Assembly (NCBI RefSeq): GCF_949628215.1
Contig: NC_134277.1
Span: 53,082,918 to 53,146,917 of the forward strand
DNA length: 64,000 nucleotides
Origin: Phalacrocorax aristotelis
Lineage: Eukaryota; Chordata; Aves; Suliformes; Phalacrocoracidae
Reading direction: 5' to 3'
Below, piece after piece: positions 41,981 to 52,900 of the stretch. The translations under genes were made by a program, and so were the position numbers. How positions within the stretch are numbered: the stretch's first letter is position 1; the number at the start of each line of letters is the position of its first letter. The notes under the pieces are model-generated. The model was not told the origin of the DNA, did not search any database, and worked only from the letters and a program-made list of their open reading frames with translations.

Positions 41981-44900
41981 TCTCTGATTTTTTCCCCAGG
42001 TGATATTGGACAACAGTCAGCTATGTTTGTAGGTTTGCATCACAAGGATCTTACATTGCTTTGACTTCTCTGAATTTTACTGCAAGGTTTGCCTCCATTT
42101 TGTTTCCCCTTGTCAGGCTGGGTTTATGGTATTGAGCATTCTTAGCATAAAGCAGGAACAAATTCAGTGGAAAGATCAATCTGAATACTGGAGCTGTATC
42201 AAGTTGTGCTCTTCAAGGCATCTTAAAATAGCAGTCCCATTGAATAAGACTATAAGTAAGCAGCTCCACAAGCATGTGCCTCCTTTGCTGTACACTAGAA
42301 ACATAGGATCCAGCTGGAATCAGACGGCAATGTTAGACATTTCAGGAGTTTCTAGAAAGAATATGTCTGGAAGGATGGTCAGTTGGAGTTACTTGGGGCA
42401 GTAGAATTGTTTAGTCAGAAGATATTCAGCCAGCTAAGAGTCATTAAGTCAGACAGGGGAAGATGACCTTGCTACTCTGATGGTCCTGAAGCTGTGCCAA
42501 ATTATGCAGAGTTACTTAAGGACTCTGGTTCTCAGCTTTCCTAATTCCTCAGGGATTCTTTCTTGTCAGCAAGAGAAGCAGAAGAAAGGTGTTGGTGTAA
42601 ATATGGGGGAGGAACCAAATTAAAATCAACATTAAAATAACTGTGTGTATATATATATGCATATTTAAAACCCAAATGCACATATACATTTATGTAAGTG
42701 CGTGTATGTGTTTGAATTTTGCACTGTTAGCTTGTGACAGATGTAGAGATCAATAAAATATATCACTGCTTTTTGAAACAGTACATGTTGCAGAGCTTAT
42801 TGATGCTAATATTCCAATAAAGATACTGTTATGTGCACAAGACATTGCAGTATTTCTGACCTGGTGAGTATGAAATTACCTTTGTAGGCATGATGAGGTA
42901 AATCTGAAATAATCTCTAGAAGTAATGTTATGTTGAAGCTGAAATACAAGATGCATAACAGCTTTAATTCTGTCTCCTAGCAATGGATATGTGATACCAA
43001 GATATAGATCTATTTGTATTGTGGAACTGTATTATTTAAGCTGTATTCCACAGTGTGGCTCATCTAAACCTTACCATTTGTCCCCCTGTCCCCTCACCTT
43101 GCTACAATGCGATCTGCGCCAGCTGCACTGATAGCCTCCAGGTATTTTTTTATATGACAGAGTAGTTCATCTTTTTCTCAATGTCCATCTAGACAGACTT
43201 GCAAGCTAAGATACCTTTGCATTCAGAACTGCTAGAAGTACATTAAACATATATATATAGCATTCTTCCCATATTGAGATACTTAGTAATATGTTTCTTG
43301 ACTGAGCTTTCCGCATTATGCTTTTAATCAACAAACGTGACAAAGATTGCTCAGAGCCAACGCCGAAAAAGGGCAGATGGCCTTTTAGCATCCCTCCTCT
43401 GTGCCTTCTGCTACTGCCTTTGGCATCCTCTTGCTAGAGACAGGAGCTAGCATGACCTAACAAAACCTTCAAGCCATCCTTCAAAGGAAAAAGGCTAGGC
43501 AGAAAAATAAAATTAAAAAAAAAAAAAAGCAGAGGCAGCAGATTCAGGGGTGACTGAATGCCTGAGCACTTGGTGAGAAAGAATTCACAGATACCAGGGA
43601 GTAAGCTAGAGATGAGAAACATGGAGAGAAGGCATCCACCATAGGGAGCAAGAAGAGGGGATAGATGTGTAAAATAGACATCAAAAGCTGGAGTTACCGA
43701 TTTCATTGCTATGGCTTCCAAGCATATATAAAGTATCATCTCCAAGAGAATTTAGTGTCTACACAGCAAAACCATTGCGGAGTTACGGTAAAATGGTACA
43801 TTGGCTTTACATTATAGCAGCCATGTATCATTTCTTCATCTGCTGTGCTGATTATTTGCAGTGCTTGAACCGATTCACTGTTTTGGGTTTTTTTCCTGAA
43901 GTTGCCATGTATCACAAGCAAACTGTAACTCATTAGTAATAGCTTTGTCTCTCTAAATTTAAAAGTGTTTATCCAGTTCCTGCAATTTGAGATTTGGAGA
44001 CAAGCCTGCGGGTTCCAGATACTACACTGTGAGCAAAGTACTTTAGAGGGTATTTTAGGTTAAACTTAGACATGTTGACAGAGCATGTATCTTCTCTGTT
44101 CCTCAAAGAATTCAAGTTAAAAGGGACATCAAATTTGTCAGCTAGGTAGTGTGTTTCAGCACTAGCTCTTCATTAGCAGACTGAGAAAAATGACACCTCA
44201 GTCTTTTTATAGATGGTCTTCAGAGTGCCTGTCTTTGACTGTGTGTGAGGCAGTAGAAAATAAAATGAAAATATGTCCTTTAAACTTCTGTTTTTGTAAT
44301 TATTACCTGTGAAGAGTGATATGAAAGCAGACAGAACTACCTGATCAATGTCCGCTCAGTCATATGATTGCATACGTACAAGTGTCTCTAAGAAGGATTC
44401 ATAAAGTTCAGTAAAACTTTTCCAGGAAGGACACAGAAAGGGGTTCTCAGAAGTATGAAAAAGCTGTGATCTGTGGAATTCTCATCCCTGCTACATGATG
44501 ATACAGCCAGACCTTATACCTTATAGAATGATGTTTTGGAGAGCATCGATGTGTACAGTGCATTGCAGGTATGACTTTATTGATGGGAGGGATGGTGGCA
44601 GACATTTAACCTATTCAACCAAAGCAGCACACAACTTCCCAGCTCTCCTTTCCCTGGCAGATCACTACATTCACATAATGTATGTGGAGCACTATTGTGC
44701 TGTTAAGTCGCTTTCAGTTGAATTGCTTTCTTTGTTGTGTTGACCATTAGGAAAAGTAAATGCAGTAACACACTAAAGTATATTCTTGTGTAATCTGACT
44801 TCAGTAATGCCCTCAAGTCTGCATGAAGAGTACAAAATCTTCCTACACCATGGCTACATTATTTGGTTACACAACTGTGATTGCTAAGGTAGAATAACTT

Positions 44901-45430
44901 GTTCCTATGTGATGTTCAATAGGCATTTTAAAACGTGCAGGTTACATTTCAAGGAGTGAGAGGTTTCACAAGCAAAGTAACAGATTGCACAACAAGTAAA
45001 GCAACAGAAGGGTGCAATATGAAGTCTACCTTCTGCTTTAAATTCTATTTATTACTTATCAGTGTGTAATAATTGATGTAGTTACTACATACAATATATA
45101 AAATAATGAAGAATCAACCTTCTTGATCACTAGAGTCAGTTATTGCACAAACTGTTGCTGCAATGCAATTCCTGCATTCTCTTTAGCAAGAGAAAACAGC
45201 TCCTTTTGGTGCTCTCCCAGGGCAGCACACAGCCTGCTGAGCACCCTTGTCCCATGCAGTCCTTTCTCTGCCTGCCTTAGACCCAGCAGATAATTGTCAG
45301 TCATACCAATCATTATCGATTACAGCAACGATGATAGTTGATAATTATCGATGTACTGCCACACAGTCACTTCCGTGCAAGTTATGCCTGCTAGACTCCT
45401 GCACAGGATGATGCGGAAAACCCATCAGTG
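41981..45430. other. Intergenic stretch between two CR1 copies
   Basis: About 3.4 kb of A+T-rich sequence with only short ORFs. Simple TA/TG-rich sequence occurs near 42644-42715. No gene, RNA or repeat family recognised. Confidence 0.7.
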
Positions 45431-45570
45431 TTGCTGGCACCTGACACCAAGCTGTGCCGGTGTGATCAAGCAGGCTCTTTCAGCAACGTTTGTTGGTGCT
45501 GGCACTTGACACCAAGCTGCACCTGTGCGATCAAGCAGGGTCTTTCAACAATGTTTGTTGGTGCTGCTAG
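45431..45570 (+). repeat. 65-bp tandem duplication of a CR1-like segment
   Basis: GACACCAAGCTG followed by TGTGATCAAGCAGG-like sequence occurs twice with a 65-bp period (copies near 45431-45495 and 45496-45560), then a partial third start. It resembles the CR1 reverse-transcriptase region encoding ADDTKL, so it is probably duplicated CR1 material at the 5' edge of the next element. Confidence 0.75.
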
Positions 45571-45599
45571 GTGCCGTGCCCACCCACCCAGCGGCCACC

Positions 45600-46541
45600 C
45601 TCGCTTCATGCATCATGACTTGGATGCAGGACTGAAAGGAATACTAATTAAGTTTGCTGGTGACACAAAATTGGGAGGAGCTGTTGACACTCTCGAGGGC
45701 AGCAAGGCCCTGCAGAGAGGTGTGGGCAGACTGAAGAGCTGGGCAATCACCAACCATATGAAATTTAACAAGGGCAAGTGCCAAATTTTGCACCTGGGGC
45801 ACAGCAACCCTGGATGTAACCCTGGGGAACAAGAGGCTGGAGGGCAGCTCTGCAGGGAGGGACCTGGGGGTTCTGGTCAATGGCAAGTTGAACATGAGCC
45901 AGCAGTGTGCCCTGGCAGCCAAGAGGGCCCAACCGTGTCCTGGGGTGCATCAAGCGCTGCATTGCAGCCAGTCGAGGGAAGTGGTTGTCCTGCTCTGCTC
46001 TGCGCTGGTGCGGCTTCACCTCGAGCACTGTGTGCAGTTTTGGGTGCCGCAGTTCATTAAAGACATAAAGCTACTAAAGAGTGTCCAGAGAAAGGCCACG
46101 AAGTTGTTGAAGGGTTTAGAGAAGAAACCGTACAAGGAGCAGCTAAAGTCACTTGGTTTATTCAACCTGGAGAAGAGGAGGCTGGGGGCAGACCTCATTG
46201 TGGTCTACAGCTTCCTCACAAGGGGAGGAGGAGGGGCAGGCGCTGATCTCTCCTCTCTGGTGACCAATGACAGGACCCGAGGGAACGGCAGGAAGATGTG
46301 CCCGGGGAGGTTTGGGTTGAATATTAGGAAAAGGTTCTTCCCCCAGAGGGTGGTGGAGCACTGGCACAGGCTCCGCGGGGAGGCAGTCACGGCACCAAGC
46401 CTGACGATATTGAAGAAGCACTTGGACAACGCCCTGAGGCACACGGTGTGAATTTTGGGGCTGTCCTGTGCAGGGACAGGAGTTGGACTTGACGATCCTT
46501 GTGGGTCCCTTCCAACTCAGGACGTTCCATGATTCTATGAT
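45600..46541 (+). mobile_element. CR1 LINE fragment, second copy, different subfamily
   Basis: About 0.94 kb containing the decayed C-terminal reverse-transcriptase region (frames broken around 45860-45900) and a 3' end GATTCTATGAT at 46530-46540. The 3' region (GACTTGACGATCCTTGTGGG) differs from that of the other two copies, so it belongs to another CR1 subfamily and is more diverged. It ends about 34 bp before the MATCAP2 promoter elements. Confidence 0.92.
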
Positions 46542-46574
46542 CCCGGACAGCGACGGCGCCGCCCTGTCCCCGGC

Positions 46575-46594
46575 ACTACAGCTCCCAGGATGCA
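46575..46594 (+). promoter_or_regulatory. ZNF143/Staf-type element (forward)
   Basis: ACTACAGCTCCCAGGATGCA closely matches the ZNF143 (SBS) consensus ACTACAATTCCCAGAATGC, a frequent core-promoter element at vertebrate CpG-island genes. Confidence 0.75.
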
Positions 46595-46638
46595 GCTCGC
46601 CCTCCGCCCTGGCCGCGCGTGCTCTCGGGCGGCGCAGG

Positions 46639-46657
46639 GCATGCCGGGACTTGTAGT
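46639..46657 (-). promoter_or_regulatory. ZNF143/Staf-type element (reverse)
   Basis: On the minus strand it reads ACTACAAGTCCCGGCATGC, a second match to the same consensus. It faces the first copy across a 44-bp spacer. Confidence 0.75.
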
Positions 46658-46884
46658 CCGCGGGGCCGGGCGGACTCCCTCCGCCGCGGCGGGGCCGGGC
46701 CGGCTTCGGTAAGGCGTCGAGGAAGCCGCGTCCGGCGTCTCTCGCCACCTCCCTCTCCGCCTCCCCTCAGGGCTCCCCACTCCTCCCCGCCCAGGAGGCG
46801 GGAGCCCGCCGCCCGCCCCGGCCGAGCCCGCCGCGCAGCGGGAAGGCGGCGGGGCAGAGCGGCGGCGCTGCCCGGCGGAGCACC

Positions 46885-46909
46885 ATGCTGGAGTCCATCC
46901 GTGTCACCG
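46885..46909 (+). CDS. MATCAP2: MATCAP2 coding exon 1 (residues 1-8)
   Basis: ATG in a CACCATGC context encodes MLESIRVT plus one base of the next codon, before a GTGAGT donor. The peptide is identical to the human KIAA0895 start and splices in phase to exon 2. Confidence 0.93.
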
Positions 46910-49900
46910 GTGAGTACGGCCCCCAGCCGCTCCTTCGCGGGGGAACGACAGCAACGAATCACCCGAGGGGTGTCCGCGGGCGTACCTGCTCCCCGGGCCC
47001 GAGGGGAGGGGGCTGCGCCCCTGCCTTGCCTTGAGGAGAGGCGGCGAGGCGGGCAGGGGTCCCTCGGTGAATGCGGCCGCCAGTACGGTGACCCGCGGGC
47101 CTGTCCCCTCCCGGGGACACCGGGGAGGCCGGAGGCGACACCTGCCTGTCTCCCAGGGGAGCCAGGGGCAGAAGGTGCCACTAAGGACGCTCATACCTGC
47201 TCATATCTGGTGCCTTTCGCTCTTTGGCCCTCCTCTGTGCCGTGTTTTCAGAGAAGTTAACAAACCTTTATAATATGTGTATATAAAACCCTGTATTATG
47301 GCTATATAACGGCAATATGCAAAAGTATTTGATACCACGCAAAACTATTCCCTTCAGTATATGTGTTACGGAGGAAAATCTACCATGCAGTTGCTGTTAC
47401 AAAACAAATGTTTCACTCGGATGTTTTCCTCGTTTAAATTTGACATCGTTTCATGTATCTCTACTTCAGCTGCTTCAAGCCAATGTTACTTTGTCACGGG
47501 AAAATCTATCCAGGAGAGATCTGGTGGAGATGTCTTGGTGTCCCCTCCAATACTCTTACGATCGTAGTTAAGATTTCCTACAGCTACGCTTTCTCAGCCT
47601 AATTTATATGCAGTTCCATCTGTGCATGAATACGAGTAGGGTGTTACTTTTGTTAATGGGAGTAGAAATAAAGTTTGTGGAATCAGATGGAGCATCCGTG
47701 GAGACATACAGCAGCAACTGCAATCTTAAAGGACTGAGATTTTTTAAAAGGAAAGGTAGTTATTTTGGGTCCGTACCTGCCCCCATCAAATATTCCTGAA
47801 CACACCTGTGCTGCAGCAGAGTGAGCTAGAGATCTGCTTGGGTGGGGGTTTCGTCCTGTGCAGGTCTGTCTATAAATCAGTGTTTTGTGATTATATCCCA
47901 AGTCTATTAAATCAGTGGGAGTTTGTTACTTGATTTCATTAGGGCCAAGTCTTCACTTTTACTGATTATTACTGTGCTCATATGATTTAATTTGAAGAAC
48001 CTGAATTTGGAGTCAGTTACATAATATCATATTTCAGTGTAGAGACAAACTTGCAAGTCAGTTCTTACTTTTTTTTTTTAAAGTAGAAAGAGTACATTTT
48101 AAATATCATTGTAATTTTAAAGAAGAAAAACCAAACTGCACAGTCCAAAATCATGCCAATGAGCCCTGTAAATGCTCGATATTTCAGAGTTATTTACAAA
48201 CACTGGTGGTTAATGAATCAGACACATAAGTTGGCTCATAGTTGAAACTTCCCCTGGTTTTGGAGCTCAGAATTAAAGTTACTAAACGACAGATAATGCT
48301 GTTACAGGAGGAAAGTAAATAGGTGGATATTAGAGGCGGGGAAGTCTTAGGTTAAATGTCAAAGTTCCCAACATCATACAGGCTCTAGTTAGTAACTAAC
48401 ATGCTGTGAAAATAGAAAATAGCTCAGCGCTGGTCTTTCTGTAGGAGCTCACTGACTAATTCTACAGCTAAACCATTTTCAGTCGTTATAGACAGACCTT
48501 CCAGAGCTGTCTAGTTCAAGTCGCCTGATACTTGTTCAAATCTTGAGTGTTTGTAAACCTTAAAGGTGTTTATAGTGGTGAAGCAGTATGCTACAAGATT
48601 CTGGTCAGATTCTGTTACCCTACAAACATAAGCCTGTGGTATTTGAGGGGCAGTGGAACATTACAGATTCATACACAGCACTCTGTTGCCTGTTTTTTGC
48701 AGAGTATTCTTTCTACAGCCCTCTGCACCCACAAACCACACAGTGTAGAGCTCATAAACTACAGATAGTTGTGTATTCATATTATCCGAATATTGAAGAT
48801 AAATATTTTTCTGTAATGTAACTGTACATTTGCAAAGTGTGTCAAAGGAGGAATCTTGTCACAGCTGTGTATTTTCTAAGCATCTCTCAGTTTCAAACTT
48901 CGGTATTTCCTTATTACTTAGAGACAGACCACATATATTTCTATAAATTTGAAAATTCAAGTCAAGCTATTGGAAGTGGTTTCTTATTTTGAACAAGGAG
49001 TTCAAGCATATTCTAACATGGTAAAGGTGAACTGAAAACCAAAAGCAGCGGCTCAGACCATTACGTTCCCAGGATTAGAGGAAATGCTCTTTGCTAAGCA
49101 CCTTAAGAATCATACCTGCAGTTTGGAAAGGATTTGTCCGTTATATGTATATAACCTGAGTGACAGCTGCTCGAAAGCTGCAGGAGCTCTCTACTTTTTT
49201 AGAGCAAGGCTAGCTGGAGAGAGAGAGATCTGTGCCCACAAATATCTATCATTAACCTCATTCTACCTATGGAACAGGTATTTAAGAAGCTGCTTGGATA
49301 GTAGCTACATAGTAGCCTAGAGGAAGATTTTCTACAACGCTCCAAAGTCAGGAAAAATTCTTATGTTGGGATTTTACCACATGTATTATTAACACACTAA
49401 AAAGATTAGCTCAATTCATCAATTTCTAAAGGATGGAAGCCAATAATATAACATAGATCCTGAATATAACATGAAATATAACATTTTTCCTAATAACTTC
49501 TGACAAGATTAAGCAGTATCTGCAACTTATGCATGGAAAGTATTTCATTAGCACAGAATTACAGTGAGATTTGTGGTTCCTGCGTACCGTGTTAGCAGTC
49601 TTGGGGTACATCCCTTCTCTAGTACTGCTGTAACACTGGAATAGCTAACCCACCTTATGGGGTAGCAGAAACCAAACACAGCAGCTCCAAAGAGGGGCAG
49701 AGCTCTGCTCCAGCCCAGGACAGACCAAGTTTCCATTTGAACAGGAGGGTTTTCTGTCCTTTGGTACCCTGATGATGCCAAAACAGGGACAGGCAGCTTT
49801 TCTGCACCCTCCTTCTTGCTTCTTTCTACATCATCACCTTCCACTCCAAACCTGGCAGATTGTTTCAGTTAGTGACTTGCCTGTGTCCCTAGGGCCTTTT

Positions 49901-52900
49901 TTTTTTTTTTTCTTCACAGAAGAACAAAATATTAAAAAAAAAATTGAAGTACACATGACTGGAAATCTTTTTGGGAGAGATAATGCTAGTTTTATTGTGG
50001 TTTTTTTTAATCATTGAAGGACTTAGGGCTTTGTGACTTTGAGTGTTCAGAATTGAGAGTAATGAAGACGACCTTTGTACATGAATTACATATTTTCAGG
50101 GAGGTTCTCAAACGTAGATGGAGACTTGGGCAGATGTTCTTTGACAGTTTGCTGCTGCAAAAACTGAAATATTTGAAGTCAGGAAACGGAAATTTGTATT
50201 CAGAACACATATAACACGTGGATGAGATATAAAAGATAAAACCTATATGATCTGTAGTGTGATATGTGGGATAGATTTATGCCATAGTATAGTGATTTTC
50301 AGTTTGCCTTTTAGAAGTAATCTGTTGACATCTGTCCTATGGTATCCAGATTTTAAAAGCTGGTAATCACTACTAGCCAGTCTGTAATTAATGTGGGTTG
50401 ATAATCCATTCTCTGGCTGCTTTATAGCAGTATGATATTTCAGTACTTTTTGAAACACCGAAGTACATTTTTTCTGAACACAGGCTGTGCAACAAATTGG
50501 TTTTATATTCAGAAAACTAGACCTTTGTTTCTATCATCAGGTGTTGCTAATCCTTGGAAACTCTTGGATATAGTTTAGTAAGTTGAGTTTCTTAGAAGAC
50601 AGTGTATTTTTAGTTTGGTTGACGCTGTCTAGCTTACAGATGGCAAGTTTAAAATTATAACTATTACAGATTAAACAAATGTACTGGAGAAAGAATTTTA
50701 AAATTTGGTGTTTTGCAACATGATTTTGACATCTTGAATATTATTTTCTAGTTTATTTTGTAAAATAATGATGTTCACAGGACCAATCAAAAACGTAGAA
50801 TGGCAGTTAAATGACTTATTTGTAAAACTGCAGTGTTATCTAATATGAGCTTTTAAATCTGCTGGATTATCTGTTGATTCTAGGTTTCCAGTACAAACAT
50901 GCATCAAACAGTATCCTTCTTTAGTGGGAAGGAAATTAAGGGCAGCCACACTTAGTTTGGCAGCTAAAAAAAAACCAAACCCAAAAATCACATTGCTACA
51001 AGATTACACATCTAAAGTAACTACAGATTTAGGGACAACTATTTTTGATATCAACCATGTGCATGTGAAACTTGCCAGCACCTGATCCCCATCTGTGACA
51101 CTCACAGGAGAATTCTGATGTACAGAATTTATCTAGATACAGGTGCATTTATTTCTGGCCAACTTGTACTACTTAGCTCTAAAAGCTTACTGTCATGAAG
51201 TTTGTGGTATTGGATCAACACAAGAGCTTGGGGCGTGGATTTGAAGTAATTTTGAGCTCTGTTTCTAGGTGTCATCGTGTGTGTCCCCCCCCATTTATCA
51301 CTTCTTAGATACATGTGTGTTATTAATTAAAAATATTCCCTGTGTAATAGCAATGTAAGGCTTCTCTGCTCTTTGTGGCTTTTGTGAATTGATTAGTAGA
51401 GAAGTGTTACCACCACTGCCGTTACATTATCTCTCATCTGTATTTTAAGAAGTAGGTCTTTAATTTCCAACTTCAATTTTGTCTAAACAAGTAAAGTCAC
51501 ATGCTCAGAAATTTAATATTTCTTGTTCACACGTTCTGGTAACCTTGCCTTTCATTTCCCCATCTTAAAAGTAAGGATTCTCATACTGTAAAATACTTGG
51601 CGCAGGCCTGGAGTCAATCTTAAATACTTGCCAAGAAATATGTGCGAGCTGTCATCTTATTCTGTTGTCCAAGAAATGCCTCATTTTAGAGCAGCTGTTT
51701 GTGGATAGGCACACACATAAATGAATGCCCACTGCACAGTTATTTGATGTTCTGTTCCTTGTGATGGGGACTGTGGTTCCTCACCACTACAGCTCATGGT
51801 AAAGCAAGCTAAGCCAGGTAGGTGGGTTGTCACGTATGTGCTGAGAGTGATCGGACAGAATTTGAACAGGAACGCCAAGGAGCACGTTCCTGCACCAAGC
51901 GTAGAAAGAGGATTCGCAAATTTACTGTGAAACAAAACTGAGCTTGCATAAAATAGACATGCTTTAGTGGGAGGGAATGATCTAATGCTTCTCTCTCTTT
52001 CCAGTGGAGGAAACACCCAGGCTGCAGCTTTCCCATCGTATGTTCATGCAAACAGGACCTCTGTCTTTTTGCTTTTTAGAAAAACATCTTCAGGAGAACT
52101 GAGGAACACAGGTTGACGTGGAACCGACAGAGGTCCAACAGCATGAAATACATTGTCATAGCACTTATATTGGGAGTAAAACCTAATTTTACTGTGAAAA
52201 TAAAGCTGGAATTAAACTACTGTTGATTTTTTTTCCCTTGGAGGCATTTAATGATCTCATACTCTTAATGGCACATTAGCTAAATTACTGTATGTAAAGT
52301 AATTACAGCTCAGCTACGTACAACTGTGGGCTGAAGCTCAAATCCCTTTTGTGGGCTTTAACCAAGCTCTGGCCCTATCTCCTGTTCTGTGAATCCCTTC
52401 ATTTGAGGTACAGAAGCAGGAAGCAATTCTCTGTGGCAGGATTTATTTGCACCTTTACTTTCAGCTCACCTAATGTTCTGGGACAAACTGGTTGGCAAGA
52501 GAAGGGGATGTTTAGAACCAGCGAAGAGGGGTCACTTCTAACAAGCCAGCACAAATCTTAAATACAGTTCCAATCCTCAGTGACTTTTCCATGCAGCTGC
52601 TCTACAGCAGGGACCTGTCTCCCCTGAAGGCTGTGCCAGGGGTCAGAGCAAGAAAGGAGGGTTCATTCATTAAAGGAATCTTATTCACTTCTTGCATTCA
52701 GTTTAGTTTACAATGTTTCTTCGCAAGCATTTTCTTAAAGCCAGCTGTCACTGTGGGACAACTTTGAATAGATGAAGCGAGAGTGTTGTCCTGAGGGTTC
52801 TCAGGGGTGCGTTTGTAACTAGCTGATCTCTCTTTTCTCTCCTCTTTAAATATAGCTTACTGTCTGTATTAAGAAGGAATATGTGAAACTGAAGTCTTCT

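Larger units (their letters stand above)
46550..47150. promoter_or_regulatory. MATCAP2: CpG island promoter of MATCAP2
   Basis: About 600 bp of CpG-dense sequence around the first coding exon. No TATA box. The inverted pair of ACTACA...CCC elements lies 230-310 bp upstream of the ATG. Long overlapping ORFs on both strands here (up to 213 aa) reflect base composition. Confidence 0.85.

Noticed and set aside
45888-46451. 187-aa plus-strand ORF that looks protein-like
   Set aside because: It is the decayed C-terminal reverse-transcriptase region of a CR1 retroposon, not a host gene. The same holds for ORFs at 41175-41492 and 41520-41897.
46158-46748. 196-aa minus-strand ORF
   Set aside because: Antisense of the CR1 fragment running into the CpG island; no support as a gene.
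46576-47260. 201-aa minus-strand and 213-aa plus-strand ORFs around MATCAP2 exon 1
   Set aside because: Composition artefacts of the CpG island: Arg/Pro/Gly/Ala-rich, mutually overlapping, no similarity. The recognised MLESIRVT exon uses another reading frame.
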